A stretch of 64,000 nt of DNA from an uncultured Lachnoclostridium sp. (GCA_944381625.1 CALWLW010000015.1:1-64000); one strand, 5' to 3'. Counted from the first letter of the stretch, positions 15,831 to 24,470 are shown. Program-made: numbers and translations. The notes: a model not told the origin generated them from the letters alone.

Positions 15831-16612
15831 ATCAATAAAATTTCTCTCAAAACTCCGGCCACGCTGGCGCAGGTGCGGGCAGCGTGCGTTTTCACCTCCG
15901 GCTTCGCGGATTCCACCGCGTAGCTGCACGGCACGGCTTCCAGCATGGAGATATCGTTCTGGTTGTCTCCGAATACCACCACATCTTCCGGGGCGATCCC
16001 CTTCCGCTCCAGCACGAAATTCAGCGCTTTTCCTTTTCCGGAGCCCTTCAGGATCATATCCAGCCATCCGTTGCCCGCCAGGACAAAATCCGCATACTCG
16101 CCGTATCTCTCCTGGAAATACCCCTGGATCTCTCCCACATGCTTCTCAAAATCATGAATATATATGGAAGACTTCACAATCCTGTCGTCGATCTGATCCA
16201 AGCTTTCAAACCGTCCGGTGACATTCTGCAGGACATTCTCAATCTGGTTGGCGAACCATTCCGTCCTGGGCTTTATGTAGCAGGCTTTCACGCCTGACAG
16301 ACAGATCTCGGCCATGGGAAAACGCATCATATCCTCCGCCACCTCCCGCATGAGCTTTGGCGGAAGCTCGTCCACGAACACCACCTGTTCTGCCTCCGTC
16401 ACCACTGATCCGTTTTCGCTGATAAATCCGATCCGGTCTCCATAATCCGCGAACAGCCTGCGCATATTGGCGTACTGCCGCCCGCTGGCCGCATAAAACA
16501 GGTATCCCTGCTCCAGAAGTCTGTCCAGTGCCGGCCAGAAATCCGGATCGATGGTCTGCGTTCCCTCCGGGATCAGCGTCCCGTCCAGGTCACTCACGAT
16601 CAGCTTTTTCAT
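15827..16612 (-). CDS. HAD-superfamily (Cof-type) phosphatase
   Basis: A 261-residue hydrolase of the Cof/YbjI subfamily. Motif I DLDGTL (residues 8-13) carries the nucleophile Asp. The conserved ASGRQY (motif II), the lysine of the GKGKALNF segment (motif III) and GDNQNDISML (motif IV) are all there, with a C2 cap between. The substrate is probably a sugar phosphate or similar but cannot be named. It overlaps the alarmone synthetase gene by 23 bases. Confidence 0.9.
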   Translation of the reverse strand: MKKLIVSDLDGTLIPEGTQTIDPDFWPALDRLLEQGYLFYAASGRQYANMRRLFADYGDRIGFISENGSVVTEAEQVVFVDELPPKLMREVAEDMMRFPMAEICLSGVKACYIKPRTEWFANQIENVLQNVTGRFESLDQIDDRIVKSSIYIHDFEKHVGEIQGYFQERYGEYADFVLAGNGWLDMILKGSGKGKALNFVLERKGIAPEDVVVFGDNQNDISMLEAVPCSYAVESAKPEVKTHAARTCASVAGVLREILLM

Positions 16613-17315
16613 CTGCTATCTCCTCCGCTTCTATCATGTTGCGGATCTCCTGCATCCGCTGGTCCACGCTGCTGATCACATCCGCGCACTTTCTCAGTTC
16701 CTCCACGATCATCTCCGGATTCGCCACGTTCTTTTTATATTTCAGCTTATGGTCCACACTGGCCCAGAAATCCATGGCGATGGTACGGAACTGTACCTCT
16801 ACCCGCATATATTTTTTCTGGTCCGACAAATAGATCGGGATCTGAATGATCAGGTGCAGGCTCCGGTAACCGTTAGGCTTGGGATTCTTGATATAGTCCT
16901 TCACTTCCAGCACCTTCAGGTCATCCTGGGCGGAAAGCATATCCGCCAGATAATAGATGTCTTCCACAAAAGAGCAGATGACCCGGATCCCCGCAACATC
17001 CGTCAATTTCTCCTCAATATTTTCCACCGTAAGCTCAAAGCCCTTCCTGCGCATCTTTTCGATGATGCTCCTGGGCTTCTTCACGCGGCTTTCGATGGAT
17101 TCAAAAGGATTTCTCTCGTGCCGCAGGGAAAACTCATCATTGAGCACATCCAGCTTGGACTCCATCTCCCGTATGGCGCAGCGGTACTGCATCATCAGAT
17201 ACAGAAAGGATGGAAGCTCCGAAAGGATCGTCCCCTGCTCCCGGTCCTTCATGTATTCTTCTATGGTCTTCCGATCCACATCGCTTCCCTGTATCCATAT
17301 GTCCTTATCGTTCAT
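16590..17315 (-). CDS. small alarmone synthetase (RelQ/RelP type)
   Basis: A 241-residue protein with only the (p)ppGpp synthetase domain: no HD hydrolase, TGS or ACT region. The G-loop-like RVKKPRSIIEKMRRKG (about residues 77-92), DVAGIRVICSF (Asp for Mg2+, about 107-117), NPKPNGYRSLHL and VEVQFRTIAMDFWASVDHKLKYKK (with the catalytic Glu) are present. Such enzymes make pppGpp or ppGpp under wall or other stress. It overlaps the nitrilase gene upstream by four bases and the HAD gene downstream. Confidence 0.9.
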   Translation of the reverse strand: MNDKDIWIQGSDVDRKTIEEYMKDREQGTILSELPSFLYLMMQYRCAIREMESKLDVLNDEFSLRHERNPFESIESRVKKPRSIIEKMRRKGFELTVENIEEKLTDVAGIRVICSFVEDIYYLADMLSAQDDLKVLEVKDYIKNPKPNGYRSLHLIIQIPIYLSDQKKYMRVEVQFRTIAMDFWASVDHKLKYKKNVANPEMIVEELRKCADVISSVDQRMQEIRNMIEAEEIADEKADRE

Positions 17316-18127
17316 GTCTCTTCGTTTTGCTGTCCTCCTGTATAATATTTCCCGTACAGGTCTTCTCTCCGGTCCCTCTTTACCGGGAAACGCCCCCTGT
17401 ACGCCTCCACATCGTTTTCCATCTCATAACACAGCAGCAGTTCCTCCGGGCATCCGTTCGGAATGGGGACGGCTTCCGCTTTCAAAAGAACACCGTCCGG
17501 ACTGTAGATCCCGGAATCCCCGGAATAATACAGCCTGCCCATCCGTCCCGCGCAGTTGATCCCTGCAATGTAGGCCTGGTTCTCAATGGCCCGCGCCCGC
17601 AGCAGGCAGTCCCAATGCTCCCGCCTGGATGCAGGCCAGTTGGCCGGCACCAGGATCAGTTCCGCTTCCCTGGACAGGATCTGGAACGGCTCCGGGAACC
17701 GCAGGTCATAGCAGATCTGTACGCCCGTCCGAAACGCGCCCACTCTGCAGCAAGGCAGCCGGTTTCCGCCCCGGAACGCTTCCGCCTCTCCGCCGTATCC
17801 GAATGGATGGAGTTTCGCATAGTCCAGCAGGACTCCGTCCGGCCCCACCAGTGAATAGTGGTTCTCACACCATGCTCCGGCATCTTTCACCCAGCCGATC
17901 CCCACGGTCATCCCGTATGTCCGCGCCAGTTCCGCGGCACATGCTTTCGTCTCTCCATGCTCCTTCGTCCGCTCCGTGCGCATGGAAAATCCGGTCAGGC
18001 TCATCTCCGGCAGCAGGAAAAGTTCTGTTCCCCGCCGGCTTAAAAGCTCCATGCAGCGCTCCACTTTCTGCAGACTGGCTTCCCGGTCTTCCCAGCATAT
18101 CTCCATCTGTCCCAGCGCAATCTTCAT
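17312..18127 (-). CDS. carbon-nitrogen hydrolase (nitrilase superfamily)
   Basis: A 271-residue enzyme with the Glu-Lys-Cys triad of the superfamily: Glu in LLPEMSLTGFS (about residue 41), Lys in LDYAKLHPFGYGGE (about 106) and Cys in VQICYDLRFPE (about 139). The layout is close to the omega-amidase/YafV branch, which hydrolyses alpha-ketoglutaramate and similar amides, but the exact substrate is unproven. GGAGGAATCAGGGG precedes the ATG. First gene of a three-gene operon with the alarmone synthetase and HAD genes. Confidence 0.88.
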   Translation of the reverse strand: MKIALGQMEICWEDREASLQKVERCMELLSRRGTELFLLPEMSLTGFSMRTERTKEHGETKACAAELARTYGMTVGIGWVKDAGAWCENHYSLVGPDGVLLDYAKLHPFGYGGEAEAFRGGNRLPCCRVGAFRTGVQICYDLRFPEPFQILSREAELILVPANWPASRREHWDCLLRARAIENQAYIAGINCAGRMGRLYYSGDSGIYSPDGVLLKAEAVPIPNGCPEELLLCYEMENDVEAYRGRFPVKRDRREDLYGKYYTGGQQNEET

Positions 18128-18163
18128 CCCCTGATTCCTCCATCTCTCCGGCCACTATTCTTT

Positions 18164-18192
18164 ATTTTACATGATAACGCGTCGTTTGTCGA
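18164..18192 (-). promoter_or_regulatory. promoter of the nitrilase-alarmone synthetase-HAD operon
   Basis: On the minus strand TCGACA (18187-18192) and TAAAAT (18164-18169) are 17 bp apart, just upstream of the nitrilase gene. It is divergent from the asnA promoter. Confidence 0.65.
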
Positions 18193-18201
18193 TGAAGATT
18201 C

Positions 18202-18230
18202 TTTTCCTTTTTCTATTTTTGTGCTATACT
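18202..18230 (+). promoter_or_regulatory. asnA promoter
   Basis: TTTTCC (18202-18207) and TATACT (18225-18230) are separated by 17 bp. Transcription would start close to 18237, at the foot of the long hairpin in the leader. Confidence 0.65.
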
Positions 18231-18336
18231 GTTACAGTTATGAGTTCTACTTGTACTCAGGAACAGGAAAAATGCAGCGTCATGCTTGCATGTAAGAGGC
18301 ATTTTTCCTGTTCCTGAGTACGGTGTGAACTGTAAC
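18231..18336 (+). other. large hairpin in the asnA leader
   Basis: Arms 18253-18275 and 18299-18321 are perfectly complementary over 23 bp. An outer pair, GTTACAGTT (18231-18239) and AACTGTAAC (18328-18336), closes the structure. No T-run follows, so it is not a standard terminator, and no T-box sequence is seen. The element fills nearly the whole space between promoter and asnA. Confidence 0.85.
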
Positions 18337-18376
18337 GTTATATTGGCAAAGAAACATAAAAATTGGAGGAACATGA

Positions 18377-19387
18377 ATGGAACACTTATACATACCTGAA
18401 AATTACCATTCCGAGCTGTCGCTTTACGACACGCAGATCGCGATCAAAACGGTCAAGGATTTCTTCCAGCAGACGCTGGCGGAGCGCCTTTACCTGCTCC
18501 GCGTATCCGCGCCGCTGTTTGTGACGCCGGAATCCGGGCTGAACGACAACCTGAACGGAGTAGAACGGCCCGTTTCTTTTGGAGTCAAGGAGCAGAACGA
18601 CCGCCCGGTGGAGATCGTCCACTCTCTTGCCAAATGGAAGAGATACGCCCTGAAGCAGTACGGATTTCATATAGGAGAAGGACTTTATACGGATATGAAC
18701 GCCATCCGCAGGGACGAGGACACGGACAATATCCACTCCATCTATGTGGATCAGTGGGACTGGGAAAAGATTATTCTGAAAAAAGACCGCAACATCACCT
18801 TCCTGAAAGAGACCGTAAGGGAGATCTACAAGGTTCTGAAAAAGACGGAAAAATACATGGCGATCCGATATGATTATATCGAAGAGATCCTTCCCAAGGA
18901 AATTTTCTTTATCACCACCCAGGAACTGCTGGATCTCTATCCCAATCTTTCCCCCAAAGAGCGGGAAGACCGGATCGCCCGTGAAAAGGGCGCTGTTTTC
19001 CTGATGGAGATCGGCGATAAGCTCACCAACGGCGAGCCCCATGACGGACGCGCCCCGGACTACGACGACTGGCATCTCAATGGAGATATCATTGTCTGGT
19101 ATCCGGTGCTGAACCGTTCCCTGGAGCTGTCCTCCATGGGCATCCGCGTGGATGAAGAAGCCCTGCAGCGCCAGCTGGCCCTGGCAGGCTGTGAAGAGCG
19201 CGCGGAACTTCCGTTCCAAAAAGCCATCCTGGAACAGCAGCTGCCCTACACCATCGGCGGCGGCATCGGGCAGTCCCGTATCTGCATGTTTTTCCTTCGG
19301 AAAGCGCATATTGGGGAAGTGCAGTCCTCCATCTGGCCGGACCAGATCCGGGAGACAGCGCTTCAAAATAACATCGTACTGCTGTAA
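18377..19387 (+). CDS. asnA: aspartate-ammonia ligase (asparagine synthetase A)
   Basis: A 336-residue ATP-dependent enzyme that makes asparagine from aspartate and ammonia; related in fold to aspartyl-tRNA synthetase. Recognisable segments are [51 protein letters not shown] and the C-terminal [15 protein letters not shown]-binding motif. Length is normal. The start follows GGAGGAACATGA. greA follows 13 bases later on the same strand. Confidence 0.96.
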   Translation: MEHLYIPENYHSELSLYDTQIAIKTVKDFFQQTLAERLYLLRVSAPLFVTPESGLNDNLNGVERPVSFGVKEQNDRPVEIVHSLAKWKRYALKQYGFHIGEGLYTDMNAIRRDEDTDNIHSIYVDQWDWEKIILKKDRNITFLKETVREIYKVLKKTEKYMAIRYDYIEEILPKEIFFITTQELLDLYPNLSPKEREDRIAREKGAVFLMEIGDKLTNGEPHDGRAPDYDDWHLNGDIIVWYPVLNRSLELSSMGIRVDEEALQRQLALAGCEERAELPFQKAILEQQLPYTIGGGIGQSRICMFFLRKAHIGEVQSSIWPDQIRETALQNNIVLL

Positions 19388-19400
19388 GGAAGGCGCAGTC

Positions 19401-19904
19401 ATGAAAGAGAAGCTTACCAAAAAGGACGTGGAAAAGATCCAGCAGGAGATCGACCACCGCAAGCTGGTGGTCCGTCCGGAAGCCATCGAAGCGGTCAAGG
19501 AAGCCCGGGCCCAGGGAGACTTGAGCGAGAATTTTGAATACTATGCGGCGAAAAGAGATAAAAACCAGAACGAGAGCCGCATCAGATACCTGGAACGGAT
19601 GCTGAAGACCGCGGTGATCGTGGAAGACCACACCGCTTCCGACCAGGTTGGTCTGAACAAAACCGTCACCGTCTACATCGAAGAGGACGACGAGTGCGAG
19701 ACCTACAAGATCGTCACCAGCATCCGGGGCAATTCCATGAAGAACCTGATCAGCATCGAATCCCCCCTGGGGAAAGCCCTCCTCCGCCATCGGGTGGGCG
19801 ACCGGGTCACAATCCCCGTCAGCGCCGATTACAGCTACGACGTGGTGATCCGGGAGATCAAGGACACGGCGGATGATGAGAGCGACGATATCCGGGCATT
19901 TTGA
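19401..19904 (+). CDS. greA: GreA/GreB-family transcription elongation factor
   Basis: A 167-residue protein with the N-terminal coiled coil (residues 1-75), whose tip carries the acidic GDLSENFEYYAAK motif used to restart backtracked RNA polymerase by transcript cleavage. The C-terminal FKBP-like domain (about 85-160) follows with SPLGKALL and VGDRVTI. ATG 19401 follows AAGGAAGGCG. It is probably co-transcribed with asnA and ended by the hairpin at 19922. Confidence 0.92.
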   Translation: MKEKLTKKDVEKIQQEIDHRKLVVRPEAIEAVKEARAQGDLSENFEYYAAKRDKNQNESRIRYLERMLKTAVIVEDHTASDQVGLNKTVTVYIEEDDECETYKIVTSIRGNSMKNLISIESPLGKALLRHRVGDRVTIPVSADYSYDVVIREIKDTADDESDDIRAF

Positions 19905-19921
19905 TATGCGGGGATATCCCA

Positions 19922-19972
19922 TTCAGGGCGCGACGGCCGAAACATTACCGGCTGCCGCGCCCTGATTCTTTA
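19922..19972 (+). terminator. terminator after greA
   Basis: CAGGGCGCG and CGCGCCCTG form the outer stem, with an inner GGCCG/CGGCT pair, followed by ATTCTTTATTTATT. Confidence 0.8.
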
Positions 19973-19973
19973 T

Positions 19974-20168
19974 TTATTCCTGTAATTCTTTCAACATTAG
20001 TTCTTCTATCCGCAGCACGTTGGGCTGAGTAGGCGTGAAACGGACGCCCCTATGCAGCAGCCCAATCACTTTTCGGGCGTTCTTCTCCATTTCCTGATCA
20101 GTTTGGGGTCTGCAAGTCTTACAGGTTGTCCACCTTTCAAGTACTGCCCATCAATATATTTCTCCGCG
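19974..20168 (-). pseudogene. frameshifted mobile-element gene fragment
   Basis: The minus strand encodes a protein-like stretch in two frames: AEKYIDGQYLKGGQPVRLAD, then after a shift near 20095 QEMEKNARKVIGLLHRG and VLRIEELMLKELQE before a TAA at 19974. No start codon with a ribosome site is seen. I do not recognise the family, but the split reading and position beside other remnants suggest decay of an accessory gene. Confidence 0.45.
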
Positions 20169-20342
20169 ACAGGAAATATCTGACAAGAGGCTTAAAGACT
20201 TTTTCACGGCCTATTTATTATTCGCATGTCCATCAGCGAACCACGTTTCCACGGTCTATTATAATTGTATCTTTTGCTGATTTTGATACAATAGAAAAAT
20301 CCCTCTTCGGGGCAAAAACTACCGAAAAAGGTAAGCGATGCA

Positions 20343-20522
20343 GAATTGTTTACCTGGCTTTTGTATTACGGCATGGCCCATCTCAATCTCACACAGGATG
20401 AGGTGTGGCTCATGCCGTTTGGCTTGCTTATGGCTCTCTGGGAATGCCATAAGCAGTTTATGGGGATCGCAAAGTCGAAACAGGTGCTGACTATTGACAA
20501 TGTGATTCCCTATGGAATTTAA
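20343..20522 (+). pseudogene. C-terminal fragment of a phage-like protein
   Basis: Sixty codons without a proper start encode ELFTWLLYYGMAHLNLTQDE, then VWLMPFGLLMALWECHKQF and end TIDNVIPYGI. The style (tryptophan-rich helices, length) is like small structural genes of Clostridia prophages, but I cannot name the family. The reading is closed upstream, so it is a remnant. It lies directly before the toxin-antitoxin promoter. Confidence 0.4.
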
Positions 20523-20538
20523 AAATTTTGTTAATGTA

Positions 20539-20567
20539 TTGCTTCTGTACGTACATTTTCGTATAAT
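20539..20567 (+). promoter_or_regulatory. toxin-antitoxin promoter with palindromic operator
   Basis: TTGCTT (20539-20544) and a perfect TATAAT (20562-20567) are 17 bp apart. The spacer contains the palindrome TGTACGTACA (20546-20555), a natural site for autorepression by the antitoxin. Confidence 0.75.
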
Positions 20568-20611
20568 ATAGGTGAGGCTGGGAACACTGAACCCGGAAAG
20601 GAGTTTTCTAT

Positions 20612-20914
20612 ATGGCAAAATCAGCAAACCTTTATGCGCGTATCGAACCGGATGTAAAAGAACGGGCAGAAACCATTTTAAATGCCCTGGGCATTCCTGC
20701 ATCCAACGCCATCACTATGTTCTACAAACAGATCATTCTCCACAATGGTCTGCCTTTTGAGGTGAAGCTGCCGGAGCATCCTCTGGATGTCAGCCGCATG
20801 ACGGCTGAGCAGTTACACGCAGAACTGGAGAAAGGATATGCGGATATTCAGGCAGGACGCACCCGTCCGGCTTCGGAAGTTTTTGCCGACATCCATAAGG
20901 AATACGGCGTATGA
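20612..20914 (+). CDS. RelB/DinJ-family antitoxin
   Basis: A 100-residue antitoxin. The N-terminal ribbon-helix-helix DNA-binding part reads NLYARIEPDVKERAETILNA and continues into LGIPASNAITMFYKQI, typical for DinJ/RelB. The C-terminal half wraps the toxin. AAAGGAG precedes the start. Its stop overlaps the toxin start by four bases (ATGA). The promoter upstream has a palindrome suited to autoregulation. Confidence 0.9.
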   Translation: MAKSANLYARIEPDVKERAETILNALGIPASNAITMFYKQIILHNGLPFEVKLPEHPLDVSRMTAEQLHAELEKGYADIQAGRTRPASEVFADIHKEYGV

Positions 20915-21234
20915 TCTATGAAGTACGACTGACAACAGAAGCAGAGAATGACCTTCGCAGCATTTTCGAGTATATTGCCTTTGAACTGCAATCACCACAA
21001 AATGCCACAGGTCAACTTGACCGGCTGGAGCAGAGCATTATGTCTCTGGATCAGATGCCGGAGCGCTTTCGTGTGTATGAGAAGGAGCCGTGGCACAGCC
21101 GCAATCTCCGTATAATGCCAGTGGATAACTATCTTGTGTTCTACATACCGAACCACAGGGAGCTGACTGTCAAAGTCATGCGTGTGATGTATGGTGGGCG
21201 GGATATACCCAAGCAGTTAAACCGGCTTATGTAA
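20911..21234 (+). CDS. RelE/ParE-superfamily toxin
   Basis: A 107-residue toxin with the RelE/ParE fold: YEVRLTTEAENDLRSIFEYI, the central RFRVYEKEPWHSRNLRIMPV and the C-terminal VMRVMYGGRDIPKQL. The last segment, with R-x-x-Y-G-x-R-D, is common in the ParE-like branch that may act on gyrase or on mRNA at the ribosome. The two targets cannot be told apart here. It is coupled to the antitoxin by a four-base overlap. Confidence 0.88.
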   Translation: MIYEVRLTTEAENDLRSIFEYIAFELQSPQNATGQLDRLEQSIMSLDQMPERFRVYEKEPWHSRNLRIMPVDNYLVFYIPNHRELTVKVMRVMYGGRDIPKQLNRLM

Positions 21235-21307
21235 TTCTATAACTTCATAACTTTATAACTTTGTTAAGAGTCAAGAAATCGGCTCTTAGGAAGGGGACAA
21301 ATGTCAA

Positions 21308-21341
21308 GGGCAGACATGACTCACACGAATCATGTCTGCCC
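21308..21341. terminator. hairpin between convergent genes
   Basis: GGGCAGACATGA and TCATGTCTGCCC make a perfect 12-bp stem between the toxin gene (plus) and the VOC gene (minus). T-runs are weak on both sides, so it is only a candidate bidirectional terminator. Confidence 0.5.
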
Positions 21342-21391
21342 CCCCGTTTAGAACCGCCGTTTTCCCGCCCCCCTCTTTTATCCACTCAAAC

Positions 21392-21781
21392 TTACATAAT
21401 CTCGTAAATCTCCAGGTGTTCCCCGTCCGGGCCGCGGAACGCCTGGTATTTCACTCCCTTGTCAAAAACATTCACATCATAGTAGATCTCATCCTCAAAC
21501 TGAATGCCTTTTTTCTTCAGTTTCTCGCTCACCTCGGCAATATCGTCCACCAGCATGGCTATATGGTCGAACAGGCCGTCGTGGCGGTCCATCCAGACCT
21601 TGTGCTGGATCAGTTCGATCACCGTCTCGCCAGATTTCATGAACGCCAGCTTGTCGCCTGTGCCGTTCACAAACTCGCAGACACATTCAAAACCCATGAT
21701 GTCCGTATAGAATTTTTTTGACACTTCAATATCCTTAATATAAAGCCCCACATGCGCGATGGCTTTTACCGCACCTTTCAT
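21392..21781 (-). CDS. VOC-family (glyoxalase-like) protein
   Basis: A 129-residue single VOC domain made of two beta-alpha-beta-beta-beta units. The metal positions of the fold are readable as His10 (AHVGLYI), Glu in ETVIELIQH, His in GLFDHIAMLV and Glu in GEHLEIYEI. Substrates of this superfamily vary, from methylglyoxal adducts to sugar-like epimers. Its ATG overlaps the stop of the kinase gene (TAATG), so it may act in the same sugar pathway. Confidence 0.85.
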   Translation of the reverse strand: MKGAVKAIAHVGLYIKDIEVSKKFYTDIMGFECVCEFVNGTGDKLAFMKSGETVIELIQHKVWMDRHDGLFDHIAMLVDDIAEVSEKLKKKGIQFEDEIYYDVNVFDKGVKYQAFRGPDGEHLEIYEIM

Positions 21782-23106
21782 TACTCTGTCTCCTCTCCGT
21801 TTTCCATCATCGTCCCACTGACAGCCGCCCCGCAGGCCGCTTCTTCTTTATAGCAGGCCAGCGAAAGCTCCGCCCCGAACATATTACTGCAAATTTCCTG
21901 CAGAACCGGGTTCATGCGCAGGCCGTTGCCCGAAGCCACAAGGCGGGCCGCCTTTATGCCGGTTCCCTCGCAGATCAGGCTGTACATATCGTACAGTTCC
22001 TGCGCCATCCCTTCCAGAACACCGTAGACAAGGCCCTCTGGCGTGAAATTATCCTCGCTCAGATTAGAAATGCCGCCCCGCAGGGAAGGGTCCACCCGCG
22101 TGCCATCGAACATGGTACATACCTTCATACGGTCTTCCGTTTCCATCCCCTTCCTGGCCAACGCAGCCATCACTCCGTACTGGGAAGCATCCGACGCGCC
22201 CGCCGCTTTCATATAACTGCGGAAAAAATGCTCCAGCACCGCATAGGCCCGGCCCCCGCACAGGGACGCCCCGGCCAGCAGATACGTGCCTTTCACAAAA
22301 GGCCGCGCTTCAATACCCGGCGCTTCAAAATATTGTTCTGAGAGCACGGATATCTGGCCGCCTGTGCCCATATTGAGCAGGACCACGTCCCGGCACATGC
22401 CCACAGAACCCAGGAAACTGGCCTGATTGTCTCCCAGGGCCGCCGTTACCGGAAGCCCCCGGTATTCTCCCAGAATCTTAAAATCCTCTGTGGTCTGGGG
22501 CAGAATGGAAGGATCTATGCCCATCTTCTCCATGGCTTCCACGCAGAACCGTCTGTTCTTTCCGTCGAAAAATCCCAGACTTGCCCCGTTGCTCACATGC
22601 ACCAGCGGACTTTTCCGCCCTGTCAAGACCATCCCCAGATAGTCTCCGATGGTGCACAGAGAAACCGCGTTATCCGGGACGAGCCCGTGCCTTAAATTAT
22701 ACAGATGGCTCACCAGCCCGTAGCCTGCCGCCGCCGGCATACCGGTCTGTTCCTTTATCTGCTCCGTCAGTGTCCTTCCATCTTCTTCCGGAAGGTTTCC
22801 ACGCTCGTCCTGCCAGGTATACAGAGGGCTCACGTGCCTGCCGTTCCCGTCCACATATACAACGCCGTGCATCTGTCCCGTAAGGCCCACCGCCGCCGCG
22901 TCCGGGCAGCATCCCATCAGCTCGTCCACCAGACTTACCGCTTTTTTTAAAATCACATCCACATCCTGAATGCGCTCCCATTCCTGCCCTGTCTTTATAA
23001 AACTGCCGTTCTCCACTGTCCTGGCTTCGAGTACCAGCCCTTCCTCCACATCCAGTGCCACTCCACTGATGGTAGTAGTTCCGATATCGATTCCTATTGC
23101 TTTCAT
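21781..23106 (-). CDS. FGGY-family carbohydrate kinase
   Basis: A 441-residue sugar kinase. The ATPase fold shows the phosphate-1 loop GIDIGTTTISG (residues 5-15), GLTGQMHGVVYVD, the catalytic-Asp region TAALGDNQASFLGS, the phosphate-2 loop LNMGTGGQISV and the adenosine motif VASGNGLRMNPVLQ. It is shorter than xylulokinase (about 490) and its GQMHG and SPLYTWQDERG segments resemble xylulo- and sedoheptulokinases. It probably phosphorylates a ketose produced by the isomerase and epimerase encoded in the same locus. It starts 18 bases after the LacI gene. Confidence 0.88.
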   Translation of the reverse strand: MKAIGIDIGTTTISGVALDVEEGLVLEARTVENGSFIKTGQEWERIQDVDVILKKAVSLVDELMGCCPDAAAVGLTGQMHGVVYVDGNGRHVSPLYTWQDERGNLPEEDGRTLTEQIKEQTGMPAAAGYGLVSHLYNLRHGLVPDNAVSLCTIGDYLGMVLTGRKSPLVHVSNGASLGFFDGKNRRFCVEAMEKMGIDPSILPQTTEDFKILGEYRGLPVTAALGDNQASFLGSVGMCRDVVLLNMGTGGQISVLSEQYFEAPGIEARPFVKGTYLLAGASLCGGRAYAVLEHFFRSYMKAAGASDASQYGVMAALARKGMETEDRMKVCTMFDGTRVDPSLRGGISNLSEDNFTPEGLVYGVLEGMAQELYDMYSLICEGTGIKAARLVASGNGLRMNPVLQEICSNMFGAELSLACYKEEAACGAAVSGTMMENGEETE

Positions 23107-23124
23107 ATATTATTCCTCATTTAT

Positions 23125-24135
23125 TTATGTCGTTTCACGGACAATCAATTCCACGGGAAGTCTCTGGCGCTGCTGCCAGGTGCTGTCCTTGCCGTTGATC
23201 ATATCCACGATCCGAAGCGCCGCCAGACACCCGAACTCTTCCACCGGCTGCCGGATCGTCGTCAGGCTGGGGTAAATGTTCCTGCTGGTGCTGATGTCGT
23301 CGAAGCCCATCACCCGGATCTTCTCCGGTACCGGAATCCCGTTCCTCAGCAGATAGCCCAATCCTCCCACCGCCAGCACGTCGCTCATATAAAAGATCCC
23401 GTCCACATCCTTCAGATGGTTCACAATATACTCTGTTGCGCGGATCCCTTCTCCTGTGCTGACCTCCTCCACGTCAATGCCATAGGCGGGATCAAATGCA
23501 ATGCCCGCTTCCTCCAGCGCGGTCAGGAATCCCTGGGTACGCTTCTTGATGGTGGACAGCGTCTTGTCATAGCAGACATACGCCACCTTCCTGGCTCCTT
23601 TTCTCACCAGCTCCTGTCCCGCTAGATAGCCCCCCTGGATATTGTCGCACTCGATCATGGCGTAGTTCTCGTCCAGATTGGCCTGGGTCTCCCTGGGATC
23701 GCGGTCGATATACACCGTGGGAAGGTTCATGGATTCCAGCACGTCGTTCTCCCCGTTGTTGATATAGATGACCCCGCTCACCTTCTGCGCCAGCAGCATC
23801 TGAAGCTGTTTCTTGGCCTCGATCCCGCTCTCGTTGGTATTGCAGATAATGGTCATATAGTTCTGCAGCAGGAGGTGTTCCTGCACCGCCCTTATGATAT
23901 TGGCGAAGAACTCGTTGGTGATATCAGGAACCATGATCCCGATCACCTGGGAATGCTGCACCCTCAGGCTCCTGGCCAGCTGGTTGGGCTGATAATTGTA
24001 CTGCTCAATAATCTCCAGCACCCTTTTTTCCGTGGCTTTAGAAAATCTCCCATTCTGATTGATCACTCTTGAAACAGTAGCGACAGATGTACCTGCCATT
24101 TCCGCAATCTCTTTCACTGATAATTTTTCCTGCAT
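23125..24135 (-). CDS. LacI-family regulator (first of two)
   Basis: A 336-residue repressor-type protein. The N-terminal helix-turn-helix is VKEIAEMAGTSVATVSRVIN (about 7-26), followed by the hinge helix NQLARSLR. The periplasmic-binding-like sensor domain spans 60-330, with IGIMVPDITNEFFANI and MGFDDISTSRNIYPSLTTIR typical. It lies upstream of the kinase and VOC genes in one unit. The most likely target in view is the TTGAGTAAAGG-type operator in front of the epimerase-transporter operon, but this is inference. Confidence 0.92.
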   Translation of the reverse strand: MQEKLSVKEIAEMAGTSVATVSRVINQNGRFSKATEKRVLEIIEQYNYQPNQLARSLRVQHSQVIGIMVPDITNEFFANIIRAVQEHLLLQNYMTIICNTNESGIEAKKQLQMLLAQKVSGVIYINNGENDVLESMNLPTVYIDRDPRETQANLDENYAMIECDNIQGGYLAGQELVRKGARKVAYVCYDKTLSTIKKRTQGFLTALEEAGIAFDPAYGIDVEEVSTGEGIRATEYIVNHLKDVDGIFYMSDVLAVGGLGYLLRNGIPVPEKIRVMGFDDISTSRNIYPSLTTIRQPVEEFGCLAALRIVDMINGKDSTWQQRQRLPVELIVRETT

Positions 24136-24209
24136 ACTATAACCCTATCATCCATATAAATATTCTGGCATCCGCGGTTCGCGTTTATTGTGCCATGTGC
24201 GCTCGACTT

Positions 24210-24409
24210 CGCGGACATGACGCCTCCGGCGGATGCGCCCGGATTTCTGCGACTTCGCAGTGCGCGCTCGTCTCCGCTCCGCTTCGTCTCGCTCACGGGC
24301 TTCGCCCTATGGAAGCAGGCGAAACCGCCGCTGCTCATGCTTTCCTGCACATTATGCCATGCCCGCTCCGCGGACATGACGCCTCCGGCGGATGCGCCCG
24401 GATTTCTGC
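24210..24409. repeat. two 41-bp direct repeats in a GC-rich intergenic element
   Basis: The 41 bases at 24210-24250 recur exactly at 24369-24409 (both begin CGCGGACATGACGCCTCCGG). Similar words (GCCATG, CGCTC) precede each copy. The 500-bp gap between the LacI gene and the binding-protein gene has no convincing gene. It looks like a repetitive intergenic element, not protein-coding sequence. Confidence 0.7.
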
Positions 24410-24435
24410 AGCAAGTGCAGAAACCGGTATGCGCT

Positions 24436-24470
24436 ATGATATAATTCGCGCTACGCGCTCATTATATCAT
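24436..24470. other. AT-rich inverted repeat
   Basis: ATGATATAAT (24436-24445) and ATTATATCAT (24461-24470) are perfect inverted copies around a GCGC-rich loop. It closes the GC-rich repeat element on its right side. It could be the end of a small mobile or repetitive unit or a cruciform site. Confidence 0.55.

Noticed and set aside
18231..18376. T-box riboswitch before asnA
   Set aside because: The leader lacks the T-box sequence, specifier loop and terminator. The only structure is one long hairpin.
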